Positions 1 through 7,500 of a stretch of DNA of 26,874 bases are shown here, piece after piece. The position numbers and the translations under genes are program-made. Every line of letters begins with the position of its first letter. Position 1 is the stretch's first letter. Origin of the DNA: a virus. The notes beneath the pieces are model-generated. The model saw only the letters and a list, made by a program, of their open reading frames with translations. It was not told where the DNA came from and did no database searches. The stretch lies in IMG/VR virus record IMGVR_UViG_3300046477_000710, positions 1 to 26,874 of that record; one strand, 5' to 3'.

Positions 1-419
1 CGCAGGCGGTTGGATTCGAGATAGAAGGCCAGCTGGCCCTCTTCCCGAAGATTGAGGGCCTGCTCGAATTCCTTCTTGCGAAGGACGTCGGCGGGGACCT
101 CGGGGGTCGTGGTCGAGCCTCCCTCGGGGGTCCAGCCTTTGTCGAGCGCGGCGGCGCCAAGTTTGGCGGCGGCTTCGTTCTGCGTCCACCAGGCGTCGAG
201 CTTGGCTTGGTGGTCGCGGAGCCGTGCCTCCGATTGCTTGACTTCGTCGAGCGCGCGCGAGTGATCAGCTCGGCGCAAGGCGGCGTTCCCGAGTTCTTCG
301 AGCGCAGGCGCAGCCGCAGGGTCATTCCAGATGGCCCGAGCCGCGTCGGCTTTGTCCTGGGGGAGCTTCCCGAGGACGGTTTCAAGGACGGATTTACCCG
401 CCTGGAGGAGATCAGCCAC
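1..419 (-). CDS. Coiled-coil scaffold-like virion protein, 3' end outside window
   Basis: Reading leftward from a GTG at 419 the frame is open to the window edge (139 codons). The protein is mostly charged helix, with a run of Glu/Arg/Lys/Ala between residues 45 and 75 (ALRRADHSRALDEVKQSEAR) that looks like a coiled coil. A Pro/Thr-rich linker (TPEGGSTTTPEVPADV) then leads into a second charged helix. It lies downstream of the portal gene and the tiny basic proteins, the usual place for a capsid assembly (scaffold) protein. That role is inferred from position and helical character, since no family motif is visible. The start follows the TAG at 427-429 by 7 bp, and the upstream ribosome site is weak, so GTG is chosen mainly because the frame and protein character begin there. 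Confidence in coding is high, in function low. Confidence 0.72.
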   Translation of the reverse strand, partial: MADLLQAGKSVLETVLGKLPQDKADAARAIWNDPAAAPALEELGNAALRRADHSRALDEVKQSEARLRDHQAKLDAWWTQNEAAAKLGAAALDKGWTPEGGSTTTPEVPADVLRKKEFEQALNLREEGQLAFYLESNRL

Positions 420-426
420 AGTCTAC

Positions 427-849
427 CTACCCTTGCTGGGGCAAGCGTGGGGGGCCGTTCTGGTCGATCCCACCGCCGGGGAATCCCGGGCCAGTGGAGG
501 TCGGAGAGGTCGGCCCCGCGCCGGCCAGTTGGAGTTTGCTCATTGCACTTTGGAGGGCCGTGAGGACGGCCGCCCAATCTTGGGCCAGGTCTGGGGTCGC
601 CTGGGCGAAACTGTTGAGGGTCTGCACCATCGCGTCGGCCGCCGACTGCATCCCGGAGAGCATCTCGGGCGGCAGCTGGGCCGAGGCGATCGGCGGGGCC
701 ATCTGCCCCATCGGGGGCATCGGGTTGCCGTTCCCCTGACCGAGCGACTGCGTCATGGACGGGGGCGGCCCGTCGAGTTGATTGGCGCCAGGCGTCGTCC
801 CGGGGACCGGGAGACCGGCGCCGACCGAGCCGCCACCACCGCCGAACAT
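427..849 (-). CDS. Gly/Pro/Met-rich phage protein (140 aa), unknown
   Basis: Starts with ATG followed by FGGGGGSVGAG, with a low-complexity Gly/Pro/Met N-terminal half. A predicted helical segment follows at about residues 65-110 (SGMQSAADAMVQTLNSFAQA and on), then a Pro/Gly-rich tail. The start overlaps the upstream TAG by nothing (TAG then ATG back to back), and the upstream gene's last codons carry AAGGGA as the ribosome site. It sits between the tiny basic genes and the scaffold-like gene. I do not recognise a family. The flexible ends around a helical core would suit a minor capsid, scaffold or linker protein, but this is inference only. Confidence 0.7.
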   Translation of the reverse strand: MFGGGGGSVGAGLPVPGTTPGANQLDGPPPSMTQSLGQGNGNPMPPMGQMAPPIASAQLPPEMLSGMQSAADAMVQTLNSFAQATPDLAQDWAAVLTALQSAMSKLQLAGAGPTSPTSTGPGFPGGGIDQNGPPRLPQQG

Positions 850-1014
850 CTAGCGCCGTCCCTTCATGCCGCCCATCGAGCGGCCGGGGGAGGTGAGCGT
901 GCCGGGCTTGGCCGGTGGCTTCTTGCCCCCGGGGGCCGTCGGCTTCCGGGCCGACGACAGGATGCCGGTCGGGCCGGTCGGCTTGTCCATCACGGTCGGG
1001 CGAGGGGTCGGCAT
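850..1014 (-). CDS. Tiny basic protein (54 aa), unknown
   Basis: A short ORF from ATG at 1014 to TAG at 850-852. The protein is rich in Pro, Lys, Gly and Arg, with stretches such as RKPTAPGGKKPPAKPG, and ends MGGMKGRR. It has no visible fold signature and is probably disordered and nucleic-acid or capsid binding by charge alone. The next gene's ATG follows the stop directly. The codons for Lys-Gly-Arg (AAG GGA CGG) provide its Shine-Dalgarno sequence. The start is supported by AAAGGA inside the upstream gene, 9 nt before the ATG. It belongs to a run of five such genes downstream of the portal gene. Confidence 0.68.
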   Translation of the reverse strand: MPTPRPTVMDKPTGPTGILSSARKPTAPGGKKPPAKPGTLTSPGRSMGGMKGRR

Positions 1015-1017
1015 GGG

Positions 1018-1197
1018 CTAGCGTCCTTTGCTCATCGACTTGGGCGCGGCCGGCGCCTTGCCGCCGTTCTTGCGCGCTTCCGAGAGGCTGATCGCGATCG
1101 CCTGCTTGCGCGAGGTGACCTTCGGGCCGCCCTTGCCGGAGTGCAGGTCGCCCGACTTGAACTCTTTCATGCCTTGCTCGACGGTGGAGAACGGCAT
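1018..1197 (-). CDS. DUF6496-like small phage protein (59 aa)
   Basis: The core reads FKSGDLHSGKGGPKVTSRK followed by QAIAISLSEARKNGGK. This matches the pattern of a small phage family of unknown function I know as DUF6496 (basic N-terminal part, Leu-x-Ser-Gly, then RKQAIAIALSEARK). A longer reading of this frame exists upstream, but its extra N-terminal sequence is Arg/Gly/His-rich shadow of the neighbouring gene. The ATG at 1197 is chosen because GGGAAG lies 11 nt upstream, in the same arrangement as the neighbouring start at 1391. The C-terminus is SMSKGR. Family members often sit near structural genes, but their role is unknown. Confidence in the family is good, in any function nil. Confidence 0.78.
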   Translation of the reverse strand: MPFSTVEQGMKEFKSGDLHSGKGGPKVTSRKQAIAISLSEARKNGGKAPAAPKSMSKGR

Positions 1198-1202
1198 GGC
1201 GG

Positions 1203-1391
1203 TTACCGCTTCCCGGCGATGCGCGAGAACGACCGCGCCTTGGTCGCCGCGTGCTTCTTCACCGCGGCGTGCAGACCCGGCTTGCGCTTGATTTCCTCGG
1301 CGCGCTCCATGGTGCGGACCCCGTCCTCGACGTCGTACTTGTCGTGGCCGTGCAGCTGCGGCGGCTTGTGGTCCATGGGCATCGAGGCCAT
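1203..1391 (-). CDS. Small basic phage protein (62 aa), unknown
   Basis: Begins MASMPMDHKPPQLHGHDKYD, continues with an acidic/basic helical segment (VEDGVRTMERAEEIKR), then a basic tail (HAAVKKHAATKARSFSRIAG, ending GKR). In-frame ATGs also occur 3 and 5 codons further in. The first is preferred because GGGAAG is placed 11 nt upstream, as in the next gene. The protein is histidine- and lysine-rich and of unknown family. It is the third from the end of a run of five tiny basic genes between the portal and the Gly/Pro-rich protein. A link to head assembly or genome condensation is only an inference from location and charge. Confidence 0.7.
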   Translation of the reverse strand: MASMPMDHKPPQLHGHDKYDVEDGVRTMERAEEIKRKPGLHAAVKKHAATKARSFSRIAGKR

Positions 1392-1396
1392 GGCCG

Positions 1397-1588
1397 CTAC
1401 CGCTTCCCCGACATGTGGCCGGCGCCCATCGGGTGGTGGCCACTGGCCTTGTGCGTCGCGTGCTTGCCCGACTTCCCGCCGCGCTTGCCGCCCTTGTCGA
1501 GATTGATCGCGGGCGCCTTGATTTCGTTGCCCTTGCCGGTCGGGCCAGGAATCGTGTGCAGCGCTTTCCCGTAGGTGGGTGCAGCCAT
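1397..1588 (-). CDS. Small Gly/Lys/His-rich protein (63 aa), unknown
   Basis: The protein starts MAAPTYGKALHTIPGPTGKG, has a short hydrophilic core (NEIKAPAINLDKGGKRGG), and ends in a His/Gly/Met-rich basic tail (HHPMGAGHMSGKR). It is probably unstructured. The start has a good AAGGGA site 8 nt upstream, within the last codons of the preceding gene. The last codons (GGG AAG CGG) act as ribosome site for the next gene. I do not recognise a family. It is a member of the five-gene run described in the findings. Confidence 0.7.
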   Translation of the reverse strand: MAAPTYGKALHTIPGPTGKGNEIKAPAINLDKGGKRGGKSGKHATHKASGHHPMGAGHMSGKR

Positions 1589-1590
1589 TG

Positions 1591-1767
1591 CTAGCGTCCC
1601 TTCGCCATGGGCTTAGCGCCCTTGAGAGAGTGGCCGGAGGTGGCGGCCGACGCCATCTTCTTGGCGCCGTACTTTTTGCGCCCCACGGCAGCGGCGACGG
1701 CGCCGGGATTACGCGCGCCGGATTTCGCGGCGGATGCCTCGACGGCCTTGAAGCCTTCGTACGCCAT
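1591..1767 (-). CDS. Small Ala/Lys-rich protein (58 aa), unknown
   Basis: Opens MAYEGFKAVEASAAKSG, then ARNPGAVAAAVGRKKYGAKK and a tail ending KPMAKGR. The pattern (short amphipathic helix ending in Ser-Gly, then an Ala-rich helix, then basic residues) resembles small phage proteins found beside portal genes. No function is known to me. It is the first of the five tiny basic genes after the portal stop, 47 bp downstream of it. Charge and Ala content suggest DNA or capsid interaction, which cannot be shown here. Confidence 0.68.
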   Translation of the reverse strand: MAYEGFKAVEASAAKSGARNPGAVAAAVGRKKYGAKKMASAATSGHSLKGAKPMAKGR

Positions 1768-1814
1768 GGCGGAGGATTGTGCGCGACCGGTAGTGGTGCT
1801 GTCAACACCGGCTA

Positions 1815-3968
1815 CTAGGTGCCGGGCCCCGGCTTTGAGTTCTCCCCGCGATCGTGGTGACTCTCGGTCACCGTGGTCCGGCCGTCGGATTTTTGCTCCA
1901 TCGCCGGAGGCGCCTGACCGCTAGCCTTGCGTCCTGCTGGACTGGCCGTCATCCCTATCCCCAGCATCCCCTGACATTGCAGCCGCTCGACAATCGTCAC
2001 CGGCTCGCGGATCTCGAGAATCTGGCCGCTGGCCGGGTCGATGGTGTACTGCTGCGACAGCTGCGCCGCGAGCGCCGGGTCCTGCTGCGCCTGGAGCATC
2101 ACCTGCTGGACGATCTGCGGGTCGAGCGGCTTCAGCGGCGGGAGCGGAATCTTCGGCGGCGCCCCAGCGTTCGGGATTTCGAGCGCCTCCCAGAGCGACC
2201 ACACATCCATCATGCCCATGCGGGAGAGCTGGAGCTTCATCAGCTTCCCTTCCATGGCGTTGAGCGAGAGGATGGAATTGGGCGCCAGCACGAAGACGAT
2301 CTTCTTGTGGACGCCCTGCGCCCGCTGGTCCCGCGTGAGCTGCGCGTCGATGAGCGGCGAGTACCCGGGCGTCCCCGGCGTGAGCGCCGGGACGAGCACC
2401 TCGGGGTCGAAGTCGAAGTCCTGGAGGAGCGTGCCGGCGTCGCCGAGGATGGTCACGCGGCGGGCCGACGACTCGTACTGGAAGCGCAGGACTTTGGACT
2501 GCTCACCCACGTCGCGGAGAAACGCTTCGACTTGGCGGCCTTCTTGACGCAGCTCGGGGGTGAGGGCCTGGAGCGCCTTGTCGATCGTGTCGGCGGCGGG
2601 CAGCTGCCGGAGCGCGAGAATCTCCTGGAGGTTCGGCGTGCCCGAGAGCGAGTCGAATCGCTGGAGGAGGAACTGGATGATTTCCAGCGAGAGCTGCATC
2701 ACCTGCGGCGGCGGCCCCTCGAGCGGCTTGAACCCTTCCTTGCTGCCGGTCGGGTTGAGCTTCACCTTGCTGCCGGGCCGGCGCGCGTCGTACAGGCGCA
2801 TGAAGGATTCGGAGACCGCGCCCCGGTCGTAGACGACGGCTGGGTCCATCCACTTGCGAATGCCGAGCAGCACGTCCTGGATGGATTGGTTGATCCCGTC
2901 CTGCATGGGAATCAGGTCGTTCAGGAGCCCCTGCCCGAGGAAATGCCACGGCAGGTCCCACATCTTGAGGCGGCTGACCGGGTACTGGCCGTGCCAGTAC
3001 GGGGAGGGGCCGTCGTAGAGGATCTGCTCGGGGGTCGAGACGACCATGCGCTTGTACGGGTAGAGGTACCCGCGGGGCGGCACGATGTACGACCAGGACG
3101 CGCCGGGCGTGCCCATGGGAATCGCTTTGTTGGTGAGGTTCTGCGAGCGGTCGTTGAGATAGGTCCGGTAGAGGAGGATCTCGCCACTGCGCACGCGCGA
3201 GGCCATGGCCGGCGCGTTCAGGCCCGAAAGCGTGTCATTGGCCGGCGAGAGGAAGCGGCCGGAGATTTGGCGGAACCGGCCCATGAGGGTCGACAGCATC
3301 GAGTCGGTCGTGGGCCGGAAGGCCGAGGCGTACTGCGGGTAGAGCGACCGCAGGACGTTCACCGTATGCGATTCGCGCAGGATGAGCCCTTCCCAGTTCT
3401 GGACCGAGCGGCCGTGCGGCGCCGGGCGAATCGGGAGGGTGTCGCGGAAGTCACGCGCCTGGATCGCGATGTCGCCACCGAGGGTCGTGTACGGGTTCCA
3501 CTCGGTAACCAGGTCGCCCGTGCCGGCCGCTTCGGCGTACTTGATGACGTAGCCCAGCTCGATGTCGGCCATGGCGGTGACCCACCAAGCGACGGTCAGC
3601 TTGTTGAGGTAGTCGGCCTGGAGCGTGAAGGCCGGGTCCATCGACTTGTAGGAGAAGAGCGGCTTCAGGTCGGTGAGGGCCGACACGTGCGCGTTCACGA
3701 CGCGGCGCGATTCGTTGAGCGTGGTGCGGGGGAGATACGCCGGCGGCTCGGCGGCGTTCTCGGCGTTCACGCGCTGGTCGCCCGAGACGTACCGCATCCC
3801 GATTTCGGCGCGGTCGTAGAAGGGGTCCGAGCGGTTGATCCGGTCGCCCTCCATGACGGCTTCCTTGATCCAGCCGAGGACGCGCGGGTCGCCGGTGCCA
3901 CTGACACTGTCGTGCGTGAGGGAGGGAAGGCCCATGCCTTCGAGGCCCGAAGACGAGTAATCCGCCAT
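1815..3968 (-). CDS. Portal protein
   Basis: At 717 aa this is of the size of podovirus-type portals. The N-terminal part carries an acidic/aromatic region. A middle segment (about residues 330-370) reads PWHFLGQGLLNDLIPMQDGI and NQSIQDVLLG, resembling the portal stem/wing region. A later part has SLEIIQFLLQRFDSLSG followed by LQEILALR, typical of the helix after the portal wing. The C-terminal third is rich in Pro/Gln (LPPLKPLDPQIVQQVMLQAQ) and is probably disordered. The family match is by my reading, not by search. Portals form the dodecameric ring at one capsid vertex through which the terminase packages DNA, and the two terminase genes lie just upstream. Two TAG stops in tandem end the gene. 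Confidence 0.82.
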   Translation of the reverse strand: MADYSSSGLEGMGLPSLTHDSVSGTGDPRVLGWIKEAVMEGDRINRSDPFYDRAEIGMRYVSGDQRVNAENAAEPPAYLPRTTLNESRRVVNAHVSALTDLKPLFSYKSMDPAFTLQADYLNKLTVAWWVTAMADIELGYVIKYAEAAGTGDLVTEWNPYTTLGGDIAIQARDFRDTLPIRPAPHGRSVQNWEGLILRESHTVNVLRSLYPQYASAFRPTTDSMLSTLMGRFRQISGRFLSPANDTLSGLNAPAMASRVRSGEILLYRTYLNDRSQNLTNKAIPMGTPGASWSYIVPPRGYLYPYKRMVVSTPEQILYDGPSPYWHGQYPVSRLKMWDLPWHFLGQGLLNDLIPMQDGINQSIQDVLLGIRKWMDPAVVYDRGAVSESFMRLYDARRPGSKVKLNPTGSKEGFKPLEGPPPQVMQLSLEIIQFLLQRFDSLSGTPNLQEILALRQLPAADTIDKALQALTPELRQEGRQVEAFLRDVGEQSKVLRFQYESSARRVTILGDAGTLLQDFDFDPEVLVPALTPGTPGYSPLIDAQLTRDQRAQGVHKKIVFVLAPNSILSLNAMEGKLMKLQLSRMGMMDVWSLWEALEIPNAGAPPKIPLPPLKPLDPQIVQQVMLQAQQDPALAAQLSQQYTIDPASGQILEIREPVTIVERLQCQGMLGIGMTASPAGRKASGQAPPAMEQKSDGRTTVTESHHDRGENSKPGPGT

Positions 3969-3977
3969 GAGCGGAGA

Positions 3978-4490
3978 CTATAGCGCGTCGAGGGGCGAGG
4001 GTGTCGACTCGGTCACGCCCGGGCCGAGGTCGCCGGTCGGCTCGCCGCCCACCGCACGGACTTTGAGCTTGGCGGATTTGGTCGGCGCTTCGGACGGGTC
4101 GGCCATGAGGGAGTGCACGTCGCGGTTGGACCGATCCTGGGAATAATCGCGCCACGCCATTGGGCGGCCCTCGCCGTTCCGGTACCGCTGCTCGGATTCG
4201 CGCTCGACCTTGCGGAGCTTGGCCAGTGAGTCGATGTGCTCGGTGCGGTAGCCGCCACGGCCGTCTTCGACCGAGGTGGAGAACTCGCCGAAGGGTTCGT
4301 AGGCGTCGACGGCGACACGTGGGGGGAGGATGACGAGCGGGTCGCCGCACGTCCCGCAGGTCGGCCGCTCGAAGTCCTGCGTCACGCGGTACCCGTCACG
4401 GACGCGCGGTTCGGGCAGGGTGTACAGGCGGCTGTAGACGTTGCGTGAGACGGCCCCGCAGCTTGGGCATTGATAGTCGTGGTTCGGCAC
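3978..4490 (-). CDS. Zinc-ribbon protein beside the portal (170 aa)
   Basis: The protein opens VPNHDYQCPSCG, and a second pair (CGTCGD) follows at residues 45-48. The cysteines C8, C11, C45 and C48 form a two-knuckle zinc ribbon of the FmdB/rubredoxin-like kind. The rest is hydrophilic, with a charged helical centre and an acidic C-terminus. GTG at 4490 is chosen because the protein-like sequence begins there and the upstream TAA (4495-4497) leaves only 4 bp. The ribosome site is weak, which suggests translational coupling. Such zinc ribbons are common just upstream of phage portal genes. Function is unknown. Confidence 0.72.
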   Translation of the reverse strand: MPNHDYQCPSCGAVSRNVYSRLYTLPEPRVRDGYRVTQDFERPTCGTCGDPLVILPPRVAVDAYEPFGEFSTSVEDGRGGYRTEHIDSLAKLRKVERESEQRYRNGEGRPMAWRDYSQDRSNRDVHSLMADPSEAPTKSAKLKVRAVGGEPTGDLGPGVTESTPSPLDAL

Positions 4491-4494
4491 GGGG

Positions 4495-5004
4495 TTACGC
4501 TCGCGCAGCCTTCGGGGCCTTGGCGGCGGGCTTGAGCGCCGGCGGCGGCACGCCGATCGCGCGGTCGAGCGCGGCATCCTCGTCGGCTTGGGCGGCTTCG
4601 CGGACGAGGACGGGGAGGTCGCCTGTCGCCTTCCAGAAGAACTGGTCGTTGAAGGTGCGCAGGATCTCGCGGATGAGGCGCTCGACGGGCAGCCCTTGGC
4701 GGGCGGCGCGCGACTCCAGTTCCACCAGCTGCGACGGCGTGAAGTCGAGGTCGACCCGGTGGAAGCGGATCCCGGCCAGCTGCGACACGCGGATGACGAG
4801 GTCGGCGACGCTGGTAAACGTCACCGCGCCGAGCTTCTTGGCGAGGAGTTCGAGCGTCGCCTGATCGAGCGTGAGGTGTGGCCGGCCGAGCGTCGGCAGC
4901 GCGTGGACGAGCTGGTCGGCGATGACGGATTCGACCGGGAGGGCGTGGGCGTCGGCGTACTGGGAGTAGAGGTCGACCAGGTCGTCAGGGAGGGAGACGC
5001 GCAT
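4495..5004 (-). CDS. Phage protein with two ribbon-helix-helix-like segments
   Basis: The N-terminus MRVSLPDDLVDLYSQYADAH and an internal segment (VDLDFTPSQLVELESRAARQ, about residues 85-104) share a layout. Each has a short beta-like stretch, Pro or Asp, then two helices separated by Leu-Pro-Val-Glu (LPVESVIAD and LPVERLIRE). This resembles a tandem ribbon-helix-helix fold, the class of DNA-binding proteins that includes Arc and MetJ. The tail is Ala/Lys/Pro-rich. ATG at 5004 is preferred over an adjacent GTG at 5007 because GAGG is placed 6 nt before the ATG. It is located directly after the terminase genes, so a DNA-recognition role in packaging is possible but not shown. Confidence 0.68.
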   Translation of the reverse strand: MRVSLPDDLVDLYSQYADAHALPVESVIADQLVHALPTLGRPHLTLDQATLELLAKKLGAVTFTSVADLVIRVSQLAGIRFHRVDLDFTPSQLVELESRAARQGLPVERLIREILRTFNDQFFWKATGDLPVLVREAAQADEDAALDRAIGVPPPALKPAAKAPKAARA

Positions 5005-5019
5005 CACACACCTCGCGGG

Positions 5020-5976
5020 CTAGATAGTGAAGAACCCGTCATGGGCACTCACGTCCGTCGCGCGCAGATCATACAACGCCTCTTCGTCGGCCGCCTCGGT
5101 GGCGTCCGGGCCGGTCGGGAGTGACGTGGCTTCCTCGGCCGTACAGGCCGTGTTGCGAAAGTCGGGGGTGCCGGCGGCGGCCCGGTCGGCGGCCACGACG
5201 AGCGCCGCTTTCTGCTCCGAGCGGCGTCGCCGGCGGTCCTCAAGCGGTTCCTGCTCCCCCGCGCGAAGCCGCCAGGTGCAGTAGTACGCGATGGCGGCCG
5301 CCATGATGCGGTCGTCATGGGCGCCCTTGGCCGCCTCGGCTTCCCAGAGCGCGCCCTGCGTCTGGAAGTCTTTGAGTTCCTCGTGCAGGTGCGGCGAATG
5401 CGTGATGAGGTCCGGGAGGCCGGTGACCGCGTCGCGGGTCGTCAGCGCCGTGCGGAACTTGTCGAGGAGGATCGGCCGGGTGCGGGTCGTCGTCATCCAG
5501 CCGATTTTGGTCGAGAACCGCGCCGACGGGTCGGCCGAGTCGTAGTACTCCCACCGGTAGAAGTGGGTGTACCCGAGGTGGAGTTGCAGCGTGTCCTGGG
5601 TCGACAGGCCGTGGTTGTTGCACTCGATGGCGACGAGCGCCTCGTACCCGGACTCGTCGCGGTACCAGTCGCCGAGCGCCAGGAGAATCGACGCGAACTC
5701 GGCTGGCGCGATGGTGTCCGAGGCAAACTCGGCGACCTGCTCGTCGGGCTCGTCGATCGATCCCTGGCGGACGACTTGGGCGACCGAGCGATCGAGCCCG
5801 AGGCCGTCGCCGATGTCGGCGCCGATGACGTAGCGGTAGGTACCGCGCCGACGAGGCGGTTCGTAGCAGAGGAGGAGATCCAGACCGAGCGAGGTCGCCT
5901 CGGCGGTCTCGCGGAGTTCCTGCGCCGACGGCACGCGGAAGCCCATGCCGGCCGGGAGGAGGAGCGGCTCGCTCAT
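5020..5976 (-). CDS. Terminase large subunit, nuclease half
   Basis: This 318-aa protein carries the RNase H-like nuclease fold of the large terminase and lacks the ATPase half. Candidate metal-binding acids are D54/D57 in YVIGADIGDG, E118 in ALVAIECNNHG, and D221/D222 in AHDDRIMAAAIA. The order and spacing match the C-terminal nuclease of TerL. The segment LCYEPPRRRGTYRYVIGADI matches the usual linker-to-nuclease junction. The C-terminal 70 residues are hydrophilic and low complexity. Its ATG overlaps the stop of the ATPase gene by 4 bp (ATGA), so the two are probably translationally coupled. The enzyme would cut concatemeric DNA during packaging. Confidence in domain identity is high. Confidence 0.85.
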   Translation of the reverse strand: MSEPLLLPAGMGFRVPSAQELRETAEATSLGLDLLLCYEPPRRRGTYRYVIGADIGDGLGLDRSVAQVVRQGSIDEPDEQVAEFASDTIAPAEFASILLALGDWYRDESGYEALVAIECNNHGLSTQDTLQLHLGYTHFYRWEYYDSADPSARFSTKIGWMTTTRTRPILLDKFRTALTTRDAVTGLPDLITHSPHLHEELKDFQTQGALWEAEAAKGAHDDRIMAAAIAYYCTWRLRAGEQEPLEDRRRRRSEQKAALVVAADRAAAGTPDFRNTACTAEEATSLPTGPDATEAADEEALYDLRATDVSAHDGFFTI

Positions 5977-7286
5977 GGGCGTGGCGCTCCCGATCGGCCC
6001 TCGTCGCTACGTTCCCACGCGCGGAGGGTCGCGATGTCTTTGGCCGGCTCGATTTTCAGAATCCGGGGGGCCGACTCCTGCCGGCGGACGGCTTCGAGGG
6101 TGGCGGCGGTGAAGACCGAGCGGCCCGAGTACTGAAACATCTCGGCGGGGGTGGCCGGGTACTCCTCGTAAAACTTGTACAGGTCGCCCTTCTCGGTGTA
6201 CATGTCGCGCGTCTGCTCGTACCAGGCGAGCTGCTCGCGGGTGAGGCGGATGGTCTTGCCGAAGAGCCACTCGGGGGATTCGCGCTCGACGGCCACCGCA
6301 TGGGCGAGGGTGCCGGCGTCGGGCTGCCAGGTGAGCGACGTCGGCACGGCCCAGTACTTCTCCGGCTCGACGTACCACGGGATGAAGATGTTCCGGAAGC
6401 GGGTTTTGCCGCGCGCGGTGGCCGTCCAGTGCGTGTGCCACCAGTCGTGCCGGCCCTTGGCGGTCGACTCGAAGCCGGCGAAGGACCGCGGGCGACGCGG
6501 GATGGCCGGGATGAGGCCGTCGTCGATCTGGTCGGGCTTCTCCCAGGTCGAGAGTTCCGACAGGTGCACCCGGCCGAAGGTTTTGCCGCGGCCGATGTTG
6601 CCCTTGGCTTTGGCGTCGTCGGCCAGGCCGCCGCGGGACGACTTGCCCCAGGCGGTCCGGACTTCCGTCCGGTTGGTCAAGGTCGACCAGAAGCGGCCCG
6701 TGTCGTAGGCCCCGAGGGTCGGGAGCAGCCACCACGGGAGTTCCTTGACGATGCCCTCGAAGAGGCTGAAGAGGTACTTCGACTGGTCCTCGACGTCGGC
6801 GGCGACCAGGCCCCGGAGCGCCGTTTGCGTCGTCGCCCCGTGCGCCATGATGACTTCCAGTTCGGTCGAGAGGCCCAGCTGGCGGGCTTTGCCGACGTTC
6901 ACGAGGACGCCGTTCTGGCTGCCGGCGCGGAACTGGTCGATCTCCATGGCGGCGACGTGGTCGAGGAAGAGCTGCTGCGACGCCCAGCGCGGATGGATGG
7001 GCGCGGCGTCCTGGGTCTCCTTCGTGATGACGGCCCAGGCGTCACTCCAGTAGCGGTAGTCGAGCTTGGCGAGGAGCAGCTCGTGCGTGATGAAGTCGCT
7101 CTCGGCTGAGGTGAGGGCGCGCGAGGCGGGCTCGCCCTTTTTCTTCGGCGCGGCTGAGGCGAGCTGGTCGCGCATCGTCCAGCGTTCGTCGAGGGAGCGG
7201 CGGACGAGGCGGCCGCCCGGGAGCGTCGCGGCCAGTTGCCGCGACACCGCGTGCTCGGCACGCGCGATGACCTCGGGGTGGAACAC
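5973..7286 (-). CDS. Terminase large subunit, ATPase half
   Basis: The 437-aa protein has the packaging ATPase signature. Numbered from GTG at 7286, the Walker A variant of terminases, KARQLGLST, lies at 133-141. The Walker B region RVHLSELSTW is at about 239-248 with E244 as the likely catalytic acid, and the coupling motif FESTAKG is at 272-278. The frame ends soon after the segment YPATPAEMFQYSGRSVF, where a full TerL would continue into the nuclease. The nuclease is instead encoded by the next gene. The GTG start is inferred. It lies just after the TAA of the upstream gene (7297-7299), and the ribosome site (AAGG) is rather far, so the start is less certain than the gene. Confidence 0.85.
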   Translation of the reverse strand: MFHPEVIARAEHAVSRQLAATLPGGRLVRRSLDERWTMRDQLASAAPKKKGEPASRALTSAESDFITHELLLAKLDYRYWSDAWAVITKETQDAAPIHPRWASQQLFLDHVAAMEIDQFRAGSQNGVLVNVGKARQLGLSTELEVIMAHGATTQTALRGLVAADVEDQSKYLFSLFEGIVKELPWWLLPTLGAYDTGRFWSTLTNRTEVRTAWGKSSRGGLADDAKAKGNIGRGKTFGRVHLSELSTWEKPDQIDDGLIPAIPRRPRSFAGFESTAKGRHDWWHTHWTATARGKTRFRNIFIPWYVEPEKYWAVPTSLTWQPDAGTLAHAVAVERESPEWLFGKTIRLTREQLAWYEQTRDMYTEKGDLYKFYEEYPATPAEMFQYSGRSVFTAATLEAVRRQESAPRILKIEPAKDIATLRAWERSDEGRSGAPRP

Positions 7287-7296
7287 GCGGTCGAGC

Positions 7297-7500
7297 TTAC
7301 ACCTTGGGGTGGGCGGCCAGCCACGCCTCGTCGGTGGCGATCGAGGACGCGCAGGCCGAGAGGTACGCGGCAATCACTTCCGCATCGGTCGGCGGCGTCG
7401 CGCCCGGCGCCTGCGACGTGAACTTCGCCCGCAGGAACGCGATGAGCGCCGGGAGTTCGGCGATGGCGATATTGGTGAGCGACTCGACGGGGGTGGCCAT
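7297..7500 (-). CDS. Small phage protein (67 aa), unknown
   Basis: The sequence reads as a helical, mildly hydrophobic protein (ESLTNIAIAELPALIAFLRA) followed by a Pro/Thr linker and a second helix (DAEVIAAYLSACASSIATDE). The stop at 7297-7299 is about 10 bp from the likely terminase ATPase start. The ATG overlaps the end of the upstream lipoprotein gene by 1 base. No family is recognised. Genes here often encode small terminase or virion accessory proteins, but there is no helix-turn-helix visible, so I leave function open. Confidence 0.68.
   Translation of the reverse strand: MATPVESLTNIAIAELPALIAFLRAKFTSQAPGATPPTDAEVIAAYLSACASSIATDEAWLAAHPKV

Noticed and set aside
331-1506. 391-codon plus-strand frame over the tiny basic genes
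   Set aside because: Arg-rich shadow sequence; the minus strand has five ribosome-site-linked genes including a recognisable DUF6496-type protein.
1854-3983. 709-codon frame on the plus strand opposite the portal gene
   Set aside because: Composition (Arg, Gly, His, Glu and Val in unstructured runs) is that of an antisense shadow in GC-rich DNA; the minus-strand frame has a clear portal protein.
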